A stretch of 38,936 nucleotides of DNA, taken from assembly GCA_022763365.1 (NCBI GenBank), contig JALEGN010000018.1, positions 1 to 38,936 of the forward strand, given 5' to 3'. Origin of the DNA: Minisyncoccota bacterium (GTDB lineage Bacteria > Patescibacteriota > Minisyncoccia > Phycocordibacterales > UBA1006). How positions within the stretch are numbered: position 1 is the stretch's first letter; each line of letters starts with the position of its first letter. The notes under the pieces were generated by a model. It was not told the DNA's origin and did no database searches. It saw nothing but the letters and a program-made list of their open reading frames with translations. Shown here one piece after another: positions 27,868 through 37,414 of this stretch. The position numbers were made by a program, and so were the translations under genes.

Positions 27868-30051
27868 TTATTTTTTCTTACCTTTACTGTCATCAGTCTT
27901 ACTTGTTGGTGTTGGTTTTGTTTCAATTTCACCACTTCCAACTCGTGCAGCTTGGGTTTCAACTCGTTCTTGCCTCCTCTTTTTATTAACGGTCAGACTT
28001 GAGTCTTGTTGAGTCCACCTTGTTTTAACATCTTTCTTAAGAAGATTTGCTCGAGCATCATTTTTAACACCATCAAGTTGTTTTTGAATTTGGCCAATAA
28101 TTCCTTCAGTTGAAGTTTTTTCAATATTTTCAATCGTTTCTTTAACTTCTTTTGCTTGGTTTCGTAAGTTAGCTCGTTCTGCTTGATCACTTGTTTTCTT
28201 AATTTCATTGTTAAGGTAATCAAGTCGATCTTGATGAGGTGTTTTTGCATTTTCGATACGTTCTTTTTCAGCTTTTTTATCAGCTGCATTCATCTTAGCA
28301 AGATTAGCTTGGTATTCTTGCAGTCTATCTTTAAGCATACCTCGGTTATCCTTAATAGGTGTTCCATCTTCTCGGATGCCTGTAATAAATCCTTTTTCAT
28401 TTTTCGCCTTATCAACCGCAACACGTTGAGCATTCTCAATACGTGTTTTTGTAAGATCATCACGGCTATCTTGAATTCTGTTTTGCCAATTATCAACAGC
28501 ATCAGTGTTTTTACCAGTTAAGGCATTTGAAACACCTTTACGGATTTGATTTGCTCCTACTAGTGCAGATTTTGCCCCTGTTCTAACAGCAACATCAGCA
28601 TCAGCGTAAGATTTATTACTTACTTTACCAAGGATATTTCCTAGACCCTTAACTCCTGACTGGTCTGCAAATTTATTAAACCCAGGAATTTTTGTAACGT
28701 CAGCCTTGAATGCCATAGCAGCTTTCCCTGTACCAGAGAGTCCTTTACCTGCGGCAGTAGCAGCTTTCCCAAATTTACTATTCCCAGCTAATTTACCTAC
28801 ACCCCTAGATGCAGCACCTAATCCACGCATACCAGCTCCTGCAGCTGCAGCTCCTCCGGTTGCTGCAATTGCAGCTCCTGCAACGAGTGCTGAAGTAACT
28901 CCTGCTATACCTTTGACTGCCATACCTCCTAATTCACCAGCCATAGATGTGGTAATTTTCTTGGCGATAAGGAGGAGTCCTCCAATGATAAAGAAGAACA
29001 TATAGGTAGACATAATAACGACTAGAAATCCATCCCCTGAACGACTGGTAATTGATGCCAAGAATCCCTCATTCCCCAGAAAAGTAACGATAAGGTACAT
29101 AAAGAACATAAATACTGGTGCCATAAAGGCCAGTTTTATTAATTCTTTGAGCCAAGTATTAAATCCTACATAAGGGAGACCTTGCATACTCGGCACGGTC
29201 AACGATGCAAATGCAATGGGTGCAATAATACCTGATATCATTAATCCCAAGGATCTTCCTAAGAACAGGAGCATTAGGGTTATAAATATATACCCTAATA
29301 AAATATTCATAATTCCAGCTGAAGTAACAATAATGAATGCTTGGATAAAGTTATTAGCACCAGATTGTTGAATGATTTTTTGAGGGTTGATATTTGATGC
29401 AACTGCAAGTGATACTGATTTTTGCCCCTCAGTAATCTCTGCTACCCAATCAGTAATTGAACTAGCATCCGCGGGTGAATCCCCAGTATCTCCATTATCT
29501 ATAGAATATTGGCCTGTGGCATCTATTCGATTGTAAAAGACTTGAGCTAGAATATTTGAAGAGTCAATAATGGCGTAGGTAATAAAGAGACTAAAATTGA
29601 TTGTTAATGCAATAATAATAGTTTTAATAAGGGTTGATTTTGTTTTTCCATCGTCTTGGTTGAGGACAAGTTTGAATGCAATCGTAAGGAGAGCAAAAAT
29701 AAATACTATATTTGTAAAATCACGTAATATTTCCCAACCAGCTTCTATCAATCCAGAGCGATAGAAATTACTATCGAGCGAGAAGAATAAAAATGCATCA
29801 AACATTAAACCAATAATTACAAGTAGGATCTGAGTTGTATAAAAAACTACTATTTCATAAAAAGTTAGAATTCCATTTGCAAAACAGTTACCATAAGTAC
29901 TAGCACTTAAAGCATTACAATCCCCTATACTTAAAGCACTTGCAGTATTTAAAACAATATCAGGTGCTTGGTTTTTTATTTCAATACTAATTGGGCTAAG
30001 AAATAGAATTAAAATAAGAAAAGGTAAAAAGAGTTTCTTTAGAACATTCAT
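27868..30051 (-). CDS. VirB6/TrbL-like polytopic membrane protein with charged cytoplasmic tail
   Basis: 727 aa; multiple TM helices, Ala/Gly-rich segment and Lys/Glu-rich helical tail; TAAAAT-6-ATG. Confidence 0.8.
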   Translation of the reverse strand: MNVLKKLFLPFLILILFLSPISIEIKNQAPDIVLNTASALSIGDCNALSASTYGNCFANGILTFYEIVVFYTTQILLVIIGLMFDAFLFFSLDSNFYRSGLIEAGWEILRDFTNIVFIFALLTIAFKLVLNQDDGKTKSTLIKTIIIALTINFSLFITYAIIDSSNILAQVFYNRIDATGQYSIDNGDTGDSPADASSITDWVAEITEGQKSVSLAVASNINPQKIIQQSGANNFIQAFIIVTSAGIMNILLGYIFITLMLLFLGRSLGLMISGIIAPIAFASLTVPSMQGLPYVGFNTWLKELIKLAFMAPVFMFFMYLIVTFLGNEGFLASITSRSGDGFLVVIMSTYMFFFIIGGLLLIAKKITTSMAGELGGMAVKGIAGVTSALVAGAAIAATGGAAAAGAGMRGLGAASRGVGKLAGNSKFGKAATAAGKGLSGTGKAAMAFKADVTKIPGFNKFADQSGVKGLGNILGKVSNKSYADADVAVRTGAKSALVGANQIRKGVSNALTGKNTDAVDNWQNRIQDSRDDLTKTRIENAQRVAVDKAKNEKGFITGIREDGTPIKDNRGMLKDRLQEYQANLAKMNAADKKAEKERIENAKTPHQDRLDYLNNEIKKTSDQAERANLRNQAKEVKETIENIEKTSTEGIIGQIQKQLDGVKNDARANLLKKDVKTRWTQQDSSLTVNKKRRQERVETQAARVGSGEIETKPTPTSKTDDSKGKKK

Positions 30052-30112
30052 AATGAAATTTTATCATGTTTTAAATATTTTTTATAAAAAAACTCGCCTG
30101 GGCGAGTTTGTT

Positions 30113-30493
30113 TTAAGAGTTTTTTCTTATTTCTAAGATTTTTTCTTGTGTCGTTTCTTGAATGTTTATGTTTTCTTTGGATAAATCAGAGTAAACTATA
30201 TAAAACTTATTAGAAGGGGTTCCAACCAATAAAACCAAGTTTTGCTCATTTTTGAATAAACCAAAGGGAACAAATTGACCAACTTTTTCTTGAGTAAATT
30301 CAGTGAAGAAAGTAAAGTGCTTTCCTGACTCATCTCCATTTAATTCAGAAAGGTTTTCAAGATAAGGTTTTGTTTCCAAAACATTTTCAAGACTAACTAC
30401 TTCGGAATTTGTACCTACCATAGCAACATCTTGAGCATTTACGTTAAACGTAAAAGCAAAAACAAGAGCGAAAAGGAATATTAACTTTTTCAT
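30113..30493 (-). CDS. Small secreted hypothetical protein with Bacteroidota-style signal peptide
   Basis: 126 aa; MKKLIFLFALVFAFTFNVNAQ. Confidence 0.7.
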   Translation of the reverse strand: MKKLIFLFALVFAFTFNVNAQDVAMVGTNSEVVSLENVLETKPYLENLSELNGDESGKHFTFFTEFTQEKVGQFVPFGLFKNEQNLVLLVGTPSNKFYIVYSDLSKENINIQETTQEKILEIRKNS

Positions 30494-30611
30494 TTTTGTA
30501 TATTTGCCCTTTCATGCCAGGGACTTATTTTCCAAGCATGATTAAGGAGATTAATACATTATTTATTTTCATATTTATTATGACACTTTTTATTCTGTTA
30601 TGTAAAGAAAC

Positions 30612-30631
30612 TTATCCACATATGTGGATTA
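30612..30631. promoter_or_regulatory. Back-to-back DnaA-box palindrome
   Basis: TTATCCACATATGTGGATTA, containing the 16-bp perfect palindrome ATCCACATATGTGGAT (30614-30629). Confidence 0.45.
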
Positions 30632-30741
30632 TTTATAATTCTTTATTTTATAGGATTATATTTATCAAAAATATTTAAACCGACTCTAGCTCTTCAGGTT
30701 TTGAAAATAAAAAACAACCCCAGTAAGGGTTGTTTTTAGTA

Positions 30742-33700
30742 TTAACTACTGATATCAGAAACAATTACTTCAATATCCAGTTTACTAATCGCTGACCAAT
30801 TAATAAAACATACTGAGGTATCATCTCCTCCGCTTGAGCTTCCAAACATATCAAATTTACCAGGTAATCGACAGAACACTGTAGTACGTGGACCAGCTCG
30901 TCCTCCTCGACGCCCCCGGAACATATACCGATCATTAGCATAGAGTTCTTTAACAGTTAAGAAATTTCCAGTACCAGGGTAGGTAAGGTTTTCTGTATCG
31001 TAATAGGTGTCAAAGTAATCTTGTTTATCTTGCTCTGTATCAAATCCGAGAAGACTTGAACTGAGCGCGAATGAACTAGTCATTACTGGAGTTTTCAACA
31101 AGGTGGTTGAACCTGGGTTGTTTTGTAGATTTGCCTGAGATTGAATAAAACTTACTAATTCAGCATCTGTTCGGGTTGTTGTAGTATTGTATTCATTAAT
31201 ACCTCCGAATATTCCACCTGGTATTGGTGGTTCATAAATATCAATAAAGGTATCTGCTAGATTAACGATTTTTTCTGCAATTGAAATATTCTCGTTATTT
31301 ACTATCAAAGATATTTCAGCTACCTCAGCTCCCATTGCATAGGATTTAAAACTCAGACAATCCATGGCAATTTCATATGAATTAGTAATATTTGATGAGA
31401 TTTCATTTAAGAGCGTTCTTGCAATGGTAATAAATTGTTCATTTGATAGAGAGTTTTGTAATGTGTAATACGATTGTCGCAACTCAAGTTTTTTAACTGG
31501 GTCAGTTTGGTTTCGCCAAATGTCCCAACTTGCATCAAGTACAGCATTACGTGCTCTTTCATTGTCATTAGTGACAATATCCGTAACACTTTGACCTTGT
31601 AATAATGCATATCCATTATCAACTGCGTATTGGAAGGCCGACTCTTGTTCAGGTTGCCCTAATGTTTCCCAGTCTTCTACAAAAAGTACGAGGTTTGGAT
31701 TTTCACCAAGTCTTTGCTCGTTGAAATCAGAAATTATTTCATTTTTGATAAACTGAAGAGTATTTATAAGTCTTGTTAATTCATTTCTTCTGAAATCAAT
31801 TCGTGATTTATTATCTCGACTGGTGTTAAAAATAATATCGATTTGATCACGCATAGCGATGGCTCCTGGTATGGTAATGGCTGGGTCTTGAACCATTTGT
31901 TTCATTTCGTTAATAGCAAGAGTTTTGAAACTATCTTTCTCTTCATCAGTCCACCCATTTCCACCAAGGCTTACACTGTCATCTAATCGTTCTTCCCAGT
32001 CATAGTCTGGTCCAGGAATACATTTCTCAAGTTCATAGATAACATCAGCAGCATCTAGAACTACATCACGCATTTGGTCGTAATAAGATTTTTCTTCTAG
32101 AGCAAGATCAATAGCATTTTCTAGGTTTGATTTAAAATCAATAATAATTTGAACATTTTCATCTTCTGGTCCTCCGATTCCTGTTGGGATTTGTAATCCA
32201 CCACCAGTGCTGCCGCCGGTTGTTGAACCGTTATTATCAATATTAATACTTGTTGATGGCTCAATCCCTAGAACATTGTACTGAGATTGGAAATCACCTC
32301 CACTGGTACTTCCAGTTATTAAATTTTGAGTATCGGTATTTGAGAAGAATGCTTCCCCTGCTGCTGAGCTAAGTTCACCTAACCCTTGGTCGACTAAACC
32401 TCCAACAATATTACCGAGACTTGATACGAGAGAGCTAACTAATGAATCACCGAAATTACCTGCCGAATCTTGATCTTTTTGAAGTGCACCAGTTAGTTGC
32501 CCTGCAACAATATCGCCTGGAGTACTAGTCACTTCGCGTAAACATTCATCTGTTACATCTCCTGTGACAGGATCTCTTTTATATTCTTCACATTCAGTTT
32601 TACTGAGAATTTGAGTTGGTAATGAAATCACAGCTTCTTTTGCAGCAACTTTTGCATCAACATTTCCTGATACAACATCTCGCACAGTATTAGTGAGAGC
32701 TATTTCAGTACTTCCTTCACCAGTAAGAGATAAAATTCCATCCCAACCACCAGCAGTAATGTCGTTAACAAAATCATCTTTACGGGATTGTGAGCCTAGG
32801 AGAGCTAATGTCAAGTCAGCTCCACCAGCAGCAATTTGTTCAAATTCACTATTGTTAAATTGTTCAACCCCAAAGTTCGCAACTGTTTCAGCAACAGCTC
32901 TAGATGAGCTAACATTTCCTGATTCAAGAAGATCCCAATTATTTTGAGCTGTTTGCCCAGGGTCTCCTGCGGTTGAATCAATAACAAGGTTATTGAAACA
33001 CTGATTTCTTTGATACATAAATTCATAGTATCGACCAGCATCTTCTGCGACCTCTAATTGCTCGGCACTTGTTAAATCGGCATAATATGGAGAGTTGATA
33101 CTTGCGTCTCCACCATAGAAATCATCAAAAAACTGCTGTGATGGTCCCGTCATTATTTGAGTTGAATAATCAATAGCAGCTTGTTCATTAGTTGTGACAC
33201 ATTGTGTGTACGAAGCTACAGACTCATTTGTTGAAACATCTATTTGGCATTGAACAAGATCGTATTCATATTCATATTCTGCTTGTGGTTCAGTAAATAA
33301 GGTTAGATTGTCTTGATAGTCGTTAAAGGCGTCAGCTTCACATAAGGCTAATTCTAAATCAACCCCATTGTTTCCAGCGGTATTAGTTTGAATTTGAGCT
33401 ATGGAGTTTGCTACTTGAAACGAAGAATTAATACTATCAAATTCAACACCTCGAATAAGTTCTTCATAATTATTAATAAACCCAGGTTGACCATCAAATC
33501 CATTATTCGCCCAATTAATGACGTCGGTAGAAAGTTTGCTGAGCATTTGATCGGCTACTCCAATTGCAATAGGTTTAAGAACATCTTCTGCTACAACTTG
33601 CCAGATATTCTGTCCAGTATTAAAGATGTTGGTGAACACATTTGGCCCAACTTCAGTAACAGGTCCTAAGGCATAAGTTGTTTGTGGTAAAAACGAACCT

Positions 33701-33750
33701 ACAGCAAAAAACACCGCAAGTATAAGAGAAACAATTTTTTTTCGTAACAT
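30742..33750 (-). CDS. Large secreted hypothetical protein of T4SS/surface locus
   Basis: Signal peptide MLRKKIVSLILAVFFAVGSFLPQTTYALG; start 33750 by TATAAT-6-ATG instead of 33786. Confidence 0.8.
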   Translation of the reverse strand: MLRKKIVSLILAVFFAVGSFLPQTTYALGPVTEVGPNVFTNIFNTGQNIWQVVAEDVLKPIAIGVADQMLSKLSTDVINWANNGFDGQPGFINNYEELIRGVEFDSINSSFQVANSIAQIQTNTAGNNGVDLELALCEADAFNDYQDNLTLFTEPQAEYEYEYDLVQCQIDVSTNESVASYTQCVTTNEQAAIDYSTQIMTGPSQQFFDDFYGGDASINSPYYADLTSAEQLEVAEDAGRYYEFMYQRNQCFNNLVIDSTAGDPGQTAQNNWDLLESGNVSSSRAVAETVANFGVEQFNNSEFEQIAAGGADLTLALLGSQSRKDDFVNDITAGGWDGILSLTGEGSTEIALTNTVRDVVSGNVDAKVAAKEAVISLPTQILSKTECEEYKRDPVTGDVTDECLREVTSTPGDIVAGQLTGALQKDQDSAGNFGDSLVSSLVSSLGNIVGGLVDQGLGELSSAAGEAFFSNTDTQNLITGSTSGGDFQSQYNVLGIEPSTSINIDNNGSTTGGSTGGGLQIPTGIGGPEDENVQIIIDFKSNLENAIDLALEEKSYYDQMRDVVLDAADVIYELEKCIPGPDYDWEERLDDSVSLGGNGWTDEEKDSFKTLAINEMKQMVQDPAITIPGAIAMRDQIDIIFNTSRDNKSRIDFRRNELTRLINTLQFIKNEIISDFNEQRLGENPNLVLFVEDWETLGQPEQESAFQYAVDNGYALLQGQSVTDIVTNDNERARNAVLDASWDIWRNQTDPVKKLELRQSYYTLQNSLSNEQFITIARTLLNEISSNITNSYEIAMDCLSFKSYAMGAEVAEISLIVNNENISIAEKIVNLADTFIDIYEPPIPGGIFGGINEYNTTTTRTDAELVSFIQSQANLQNNPGSTTLLKTPVMTSSFALSSSLLGFDTEQDKQDYFDTYYDTENLTYPGTGNFLTVKELYANDRYMFRGRRGGRAGPRTTVFCRLPGKFDMFGSSSGGDDTSVCFINWSAISKLDIEVIVSDISS

Positions 33751-33865
33751 AAAAAAATTATACCACTCATACATATATATAAACAACTCTCGGTTTATTT
33801 GATAAGGAAATATCTTTCCAATTAATTTTCTTTACTTGAAAAACACCTTTGGTATAGTGCGTGGT

Positions 33866-34927
33866 ATGAAAACTGATGTAAAAAAATTAGAAAACGCGCA
33901 GGTTGAAATTATAGTAACGCTACCAAAAGATAAATTAGAAGAACAACGGGAAGTTGTTGAAAAATCATTTATTGAAAACGTTGAGGTTGATGGTTTCCGA
34001 AAAGGAAATGTTCCAAAAGATGTTGCTATGAAACAAATAAAACCAATGCAATTATTGGAGGAAATGGCACAGCGCGCTATTTCAAAAGCGTATGTTGAAA
34101 TTCTTCAAAAAGAAGAAATCAAAGCTATTGGTCACCCACAAATTATGATTACGAAGATTGCTGAAGGTGAAGATCTTGAATTTAAAATTACGACAGCGGT
34201 ATTACCTGAAATTAAATTAGGTGATTACAAAAAAATTGCTAAGGAGGAAAATGCTAAAGAGCAGTCAAATGAGGTAGAAGAAAAAGAGATTGAAGAAGCT
34301 ATTAACAATCTTCGACGGATGCGCGCTCAGCAAGAAATGGCAAAAGATCAAAAAGAAGGAGAAGAACCAGTGTCATGGAATGATATTAAGGAAGAAGACC
34401 TTCCGGAAGTAACTGAAGAATTTGTAAAGAGCCTTGGTAATTTTGAAAACATTGAAGATTTTAAGAAAAAAATTACTGATAATCTTCAAAAAGAGAAAGA
34501 GGCTAAGAACCTTGAAAAACGACGTATTGCTATTATCGATGGTATTGTAGAAGCTTCGGAAATTGAAGTTCCAGATATGATGGTTGATTACGAGGTTGAT
34601 AAAATGATGCACGAATTTGAAGGGAATATTGCTATGACCGGAATGGCATTTGATGAGTACTTGAAATCAATTAATAAAACACGTGATGATTATAAAAAAG
34701 AATGGCGTGACCAAGGTTTCAAACGAGCCCAAACACAATTGATGTTAAATCATATTGCTGAGGCAGAAAAAATTGAGGCGAAAGATGAAACGATTGAAGA
34801 AGAAGTTTCAAAAATTATGGAACAATATAAAGATCAAAAAGGTATTGATGAAAATAATGTTCGCGCTTATGTTGCTAATATTTTAACGCATCAAGAAGTA
34901 TTCAAGTTCCTTGAATCACAAAAATAA
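33866..34927 (+). CDS. tig: Trigger factor, PPIase domain apparently missing
   Basis: VDGFRKGNVPKDVAMKQI, LPEIKLGDYKKI, ELPEVTEEFVKSLG-like ...DLPEVTEEFVKSLGNFENIEDFKKKI. Start 33866 by TATAGT-7-ATG. Confidence 0.88.
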   Translation: MKTDVKKLENAQVEIIVTLPKDKLEEQREVVEKSFIENVEVDGFRKGNVPKDVAMKQIKPMQLLEEMAQRAISKAYVEILQKEEIKAIGHPQIMITKIAEGEDLEFKITTAVLPEIKLGDYKKIAKEENAKEQSNEVEEKEIEEAINNLRRMRAQQEMAKDQKEGEEPVSWNDIKEEDLPEVTEEFVKSLGNFENIEDFKKKITDNLQKEKEAKNLEKRRIAIIDGIVEASEIEVPDMMVDYEVDKMMHEFEGNIAMTGMAFDEYLKSINKTRDDYKKEWRDQGFKRAQTQLMLNHIAEAEKIEAKDETIEEEVSKIMEQYKDQKGIDENNVRAYVANILTHQEVFKFLESQK

Positions 34928-34961
34928 TACATTTAAAAAAACCCGCAAAAGCAGGTTTTTT

Positions 34962-35150
34962 CTATTGTGTATAGATATTTACTATTTCAATAATACAAAG
35001 AACTAAACTTATAGAAAAACATATAAATAAGAAAGAAAGAATTCTATCTACGGATTTTCTTTGTTTAAGATATTTTTTATGTTCATTTTTGTATTCTTCA
35101 ATTTTTCGGTTTGTTTCTGCTACTTCTTTTGATAAATCAATTTCTATCAT
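34962..35150 (-). CDS. Small single-TM protein
   Basis: 62 aa; charged helix followed by SFLFICFSISLVLCIIEIV. Confidence 0.55.
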   Translation of the reverse strand: MIEIDLSKEVAETNRKIEEYKNEHKKYLKQRKSVDRILSFLFICFSISLVLCIIEIVNIYTQ

Positions 35151-35153
35151 AAT

Positions 35154-35279
35154 TTAGTTTATAAATATTAGAATTAAACCCACCAAACTAGCGCCAACTA
35201 CTATGACAAAAAGAATACATAGCAATGCGGTTGGTTGTGGAACAAAAGGTAATTGTTCGTATTTCTTTTTATTTTCCAT
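35154..35279 (-). CDS. 41-aa small membrane protein
   Basis: Hand translation MENKKKYEQLPFVPQPTALLCILFVIVVGASLVGLILIFIN*; below the ORF-track cutoff. Confidence 0.5.
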   Translation of the reverse strand: MENKKKYEQLPFVPQPTALLCILFVIVVGASLVGLILIFIN

Positions 35280-35333
35280 GTCTTTAGTTTTTTTAAGCGT
35301 ATCATTTATTCAATGATTTGCTATACTTTTTAT

Positions 35334-35606
35334 ATGAAAAGAAAACGTGGGCAACGATTTAATATTCATATTAATAATGAACTCAAGGAAATTTTTGTAG
35401 GTCATCACACCTTGTTTTCAGTAATTGGATTTACCGTTGGTGGAATTTTGGTAGGTGAAACCGTTAAGGAGTGGGCGCATCTACATATTGGACTGCCAGC
35501 AACCCTTATTATTGGGCTTATGTTGATTCTCTTTACGGGAATTACCTTGCATAAATTTAGTGATAGATTGATTTCTCCTCAGGATGATGAGGATATCGGC
35601 ATTTAA
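35334..35606 (+). CDS. Two-TM hypothetical protein
   Basis: MKRKRGQRFNIHINNELKEIF...; TATACT-6-ATG at 35334. Confidence 0.7.
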   Translation: MKRKRGQRFNIHINNELKEIFVGHHTLFSVIGFTVGGILVGETVKEWAHLHIGLPATLIIGLMLILFTGITLHKFSDRLISPQDDEDIGI

Positions 35607-35646
35607 GAAGAGTTGATAGCTCTTTTTTTTGTCATATACTGGAACC

Positions 35647-36228
35647 ATGTTAATTCCAACCGTTATTGAAAAAACACAGGCAGGAGAACGCGCCTATGAT
35701 ATTTATTCACGTTTATTAAAAGAACGAATTATTTTTGTTCAAGGTCAAATCAGGGATGAAATGGCAAATAGTATTGTTGCTCAATTATTACATCTTGAAC
35801 AAGAAGATTCTGAAAAAGACATTACCTTATACGTTAATTCACCTGGTGGATCGGTGACGGCTGGTATGGCCATTATTGATACCATGCACTTTATCAAACC
35901 AAAGGTATCGACGGTGTGTGTAGGTCTTGCGGCGTCAATGGGCGCTATGATTCTCTCTCAAGGGGAAAAAGGTAAACGATTTACCTTGCCACATGCACGC
36001 GTTATGATCCATCAACCACTTACTGGTGTTGAAGGGCAGGCATCAGATATTGCTATCACCGCAGAGCAAATCTTAAAAACAAAAAAAATCCTGCGGGATA
36101 TGATTGCTAAATCATCAGGTCAAAAAGTTTCAAAAGTTGAAATAGATATGGATCGTGATTATTGGATGGATGCAGAAGAGGCAAAAAAATACGGAATTGT
36201 TGATTCAGTGATTACAAAAAGAAAGTAA
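35647..36228 (+). CDS. clpP: ATP-dependent Clp protease proteolytic subunit
   Basis: [30 protein letters not shown] (Ser), ARVMIHQPL (His). Start 35647 by TATACT-6-ATG. Confidence 0.97.
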   Translation: MLIPTVIEKTQAGERAYDIYSRLLKERIIFVQGQIRDEMANSIVAQLLHLEQEDSEKDITLYVNSPGGSVTAGMAIIDTMHFIKPKVSTVCVGLAASMGAMILSQGEKGKRFTLPHARVMIHQPLTGVEGQASDIAITAEQILKTKKILRDMIAKSSGQKVSKVEIDMDRDYWMDAEEAKKYGIVDSVITKRK

Positions 36229-36242
36229 TATACTTTCTTTTT
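36216..36242. terminator. Terminator containing the clpP stop codon
   Basis: AAAAAGAAAGTA-ata-TACTTTCTTTTT; TAA at 36226-36228. Confidence 0.8.
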
Positions 36243-36287
36243 GTTTTGGTTCAATAATATAAAAAATTATTTGTCAATTTATTTTCC

Positions 36288-36322
36288 TTGGGAACTCTGT
36301 AAAACCCTTGTATAATAAGGGT
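36288..36322 (+). promoter_or_regulatory. HU promoter with inverted repeat around the -10 box
   Basis: TTGGGA (36288-36293)-17-TATAAT (36311-36316); ACCCTT (36304-36309) and AAGGGT (36317-36322) flank the -10. Confidence 0.65.
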
Positions 36323-36378
36323 GTAAAGCTTTTTTAGGTTTTAACATTTATTTACCTTAATTATAAAAAAGAAAGACT

Positions 36379-36657
36379 ATGAAAAAACAAGACTTAGCAC
36401 AAATGGTAAACGATATGATTGGAGGAACAAAAACTCAATCAGACGCTGTTATCAAAGCTATCTTCGATGCAATGGCAGGAGAAATGGCTAAAGGTGGAGT
36501 TGTTGATATCGCTGGATTCGGAAAATTCGAAGGAGCTATGCGAAACGCACGAACAGCACGAAACCCGCGAACTGGAGAAACTGTACAAGTTGCTGCAAAA
36601 CGTGTTCCAAAATTCAAAGCTGGTAAGGCTTTGAAAGATACGGTTGCAGGAAACTAG
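36379..36657 (+). CDS. HU-family DNA-binding protein
   Basis: VDIAGFGKFEG...RTARNPRTGETVQVAAKRVPKFKAGKALKD. Confidence 0.95.
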   Translation: MKKQDLAQMVNDMIGGTKTQSDAVIKAIFDAMAGEMAKGGVVDIAGFGKFEGAMRNARTARNPRTGETVQVAAKRVPKFKAGKALKDTVAGN

Positions 36658-36698
36658 TTCCAAACAAAAAAAACGCTTATAGCGTTTTTTTTGTTGTG

Positions 36699-37391
36699 TT
36701 AATTAAGCTCCAAGCTATTTCTATTTTCAATCCGTAGTGAGCGTGCTTCTTGTCGATTATTTTGTAACTCAATTCTGTTATTCGTCCGTACTTCGGCGTT
36801 AACGGCTCGATTTTCTTCTCGTGCGTTTTGATTCTCATTACGTATTTCTTGACGTTGTTGTCTATTTTCTTCTCGTGCTTCTTGCCTTTCTTGGCGAATT
36901 TCAGATCGTTCGTTTTTGATGTCTTCTCGCAGTTCTTTAGCTTCAGCTTTCATTTCTTGTCGTAATTCCATGCGGAGGGTTCGGGCTTCTGATCGGTCAA
37001 TTTCTCCTCTTGCTACTTGGGCTCTGATTTCGGCACGTGCCTCAACTTTTTCAGCATGACGTTCTGCCATAGCGTCAATACGCGTTTGCATAAGAGCAGC
37101 TCGCTCTGGATTCCGCTCCGCAACTGTTTCAATTCGAGCTTCTATATCAGCTCGTTTTTGGGCAAAGAGTTCTTCTTTTTCAGCTCGAAGTTCTGCAATA
37201 AGCTCTTGCCATTTTTCTCTCGCATCTTCACGACTCAGAGTTCCGGCTTCTACTTCTGCTTTCATTTCTGCGTGGAGTTCGCGGAGTTCGCTGATTCGAA
37301 TATTCATTTCTGCTCGCGATTCAAAAGCATTTACGCCCGTTCCAAGTAAGGCTCCTGCGATTACTAGGGCGAATACAATAATATGTTTCAT
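36699..37391 (-). CDS. Secreted, highly charged coiled-coil protein
   Basis: Signal peptide MKHIIVFALVIAGALLGTGVNA then Arg/Glu/Ala-rich helical repeats (RQERQEAREENRQQRQEIRNENQNAREENR). Confidence 0.7.
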   Translation of the reverse strand: MKHIIVFALVIAGALLGTGVNAFESRAEMNIRISELRELHAEMKAEVEAGTLSREDAREKWQELIAELRAEKEELFAQKRADIEARIETVAERNPERAALMQTRIDAMAERHAEKVEARAEIRAQVARGEIDRSEARTLRMELRQEMKAEAKELREDIKNERSEIRQERQEAREENRQQRQEIRNENQNAREENRAVNAEVRTNNRIELQNNRQEARSLRIENRNSLELN

Positions 37392-37414
37392 AATATATTT
37401 ATTAGTACTAATAA

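Noticed and set aside
28706-29005. 99-aa plus ORF rich in Ala/Pro
   Set aside because: Shadow frame opposite the Ala/Gly-rich segment of the VirB6-like protein.
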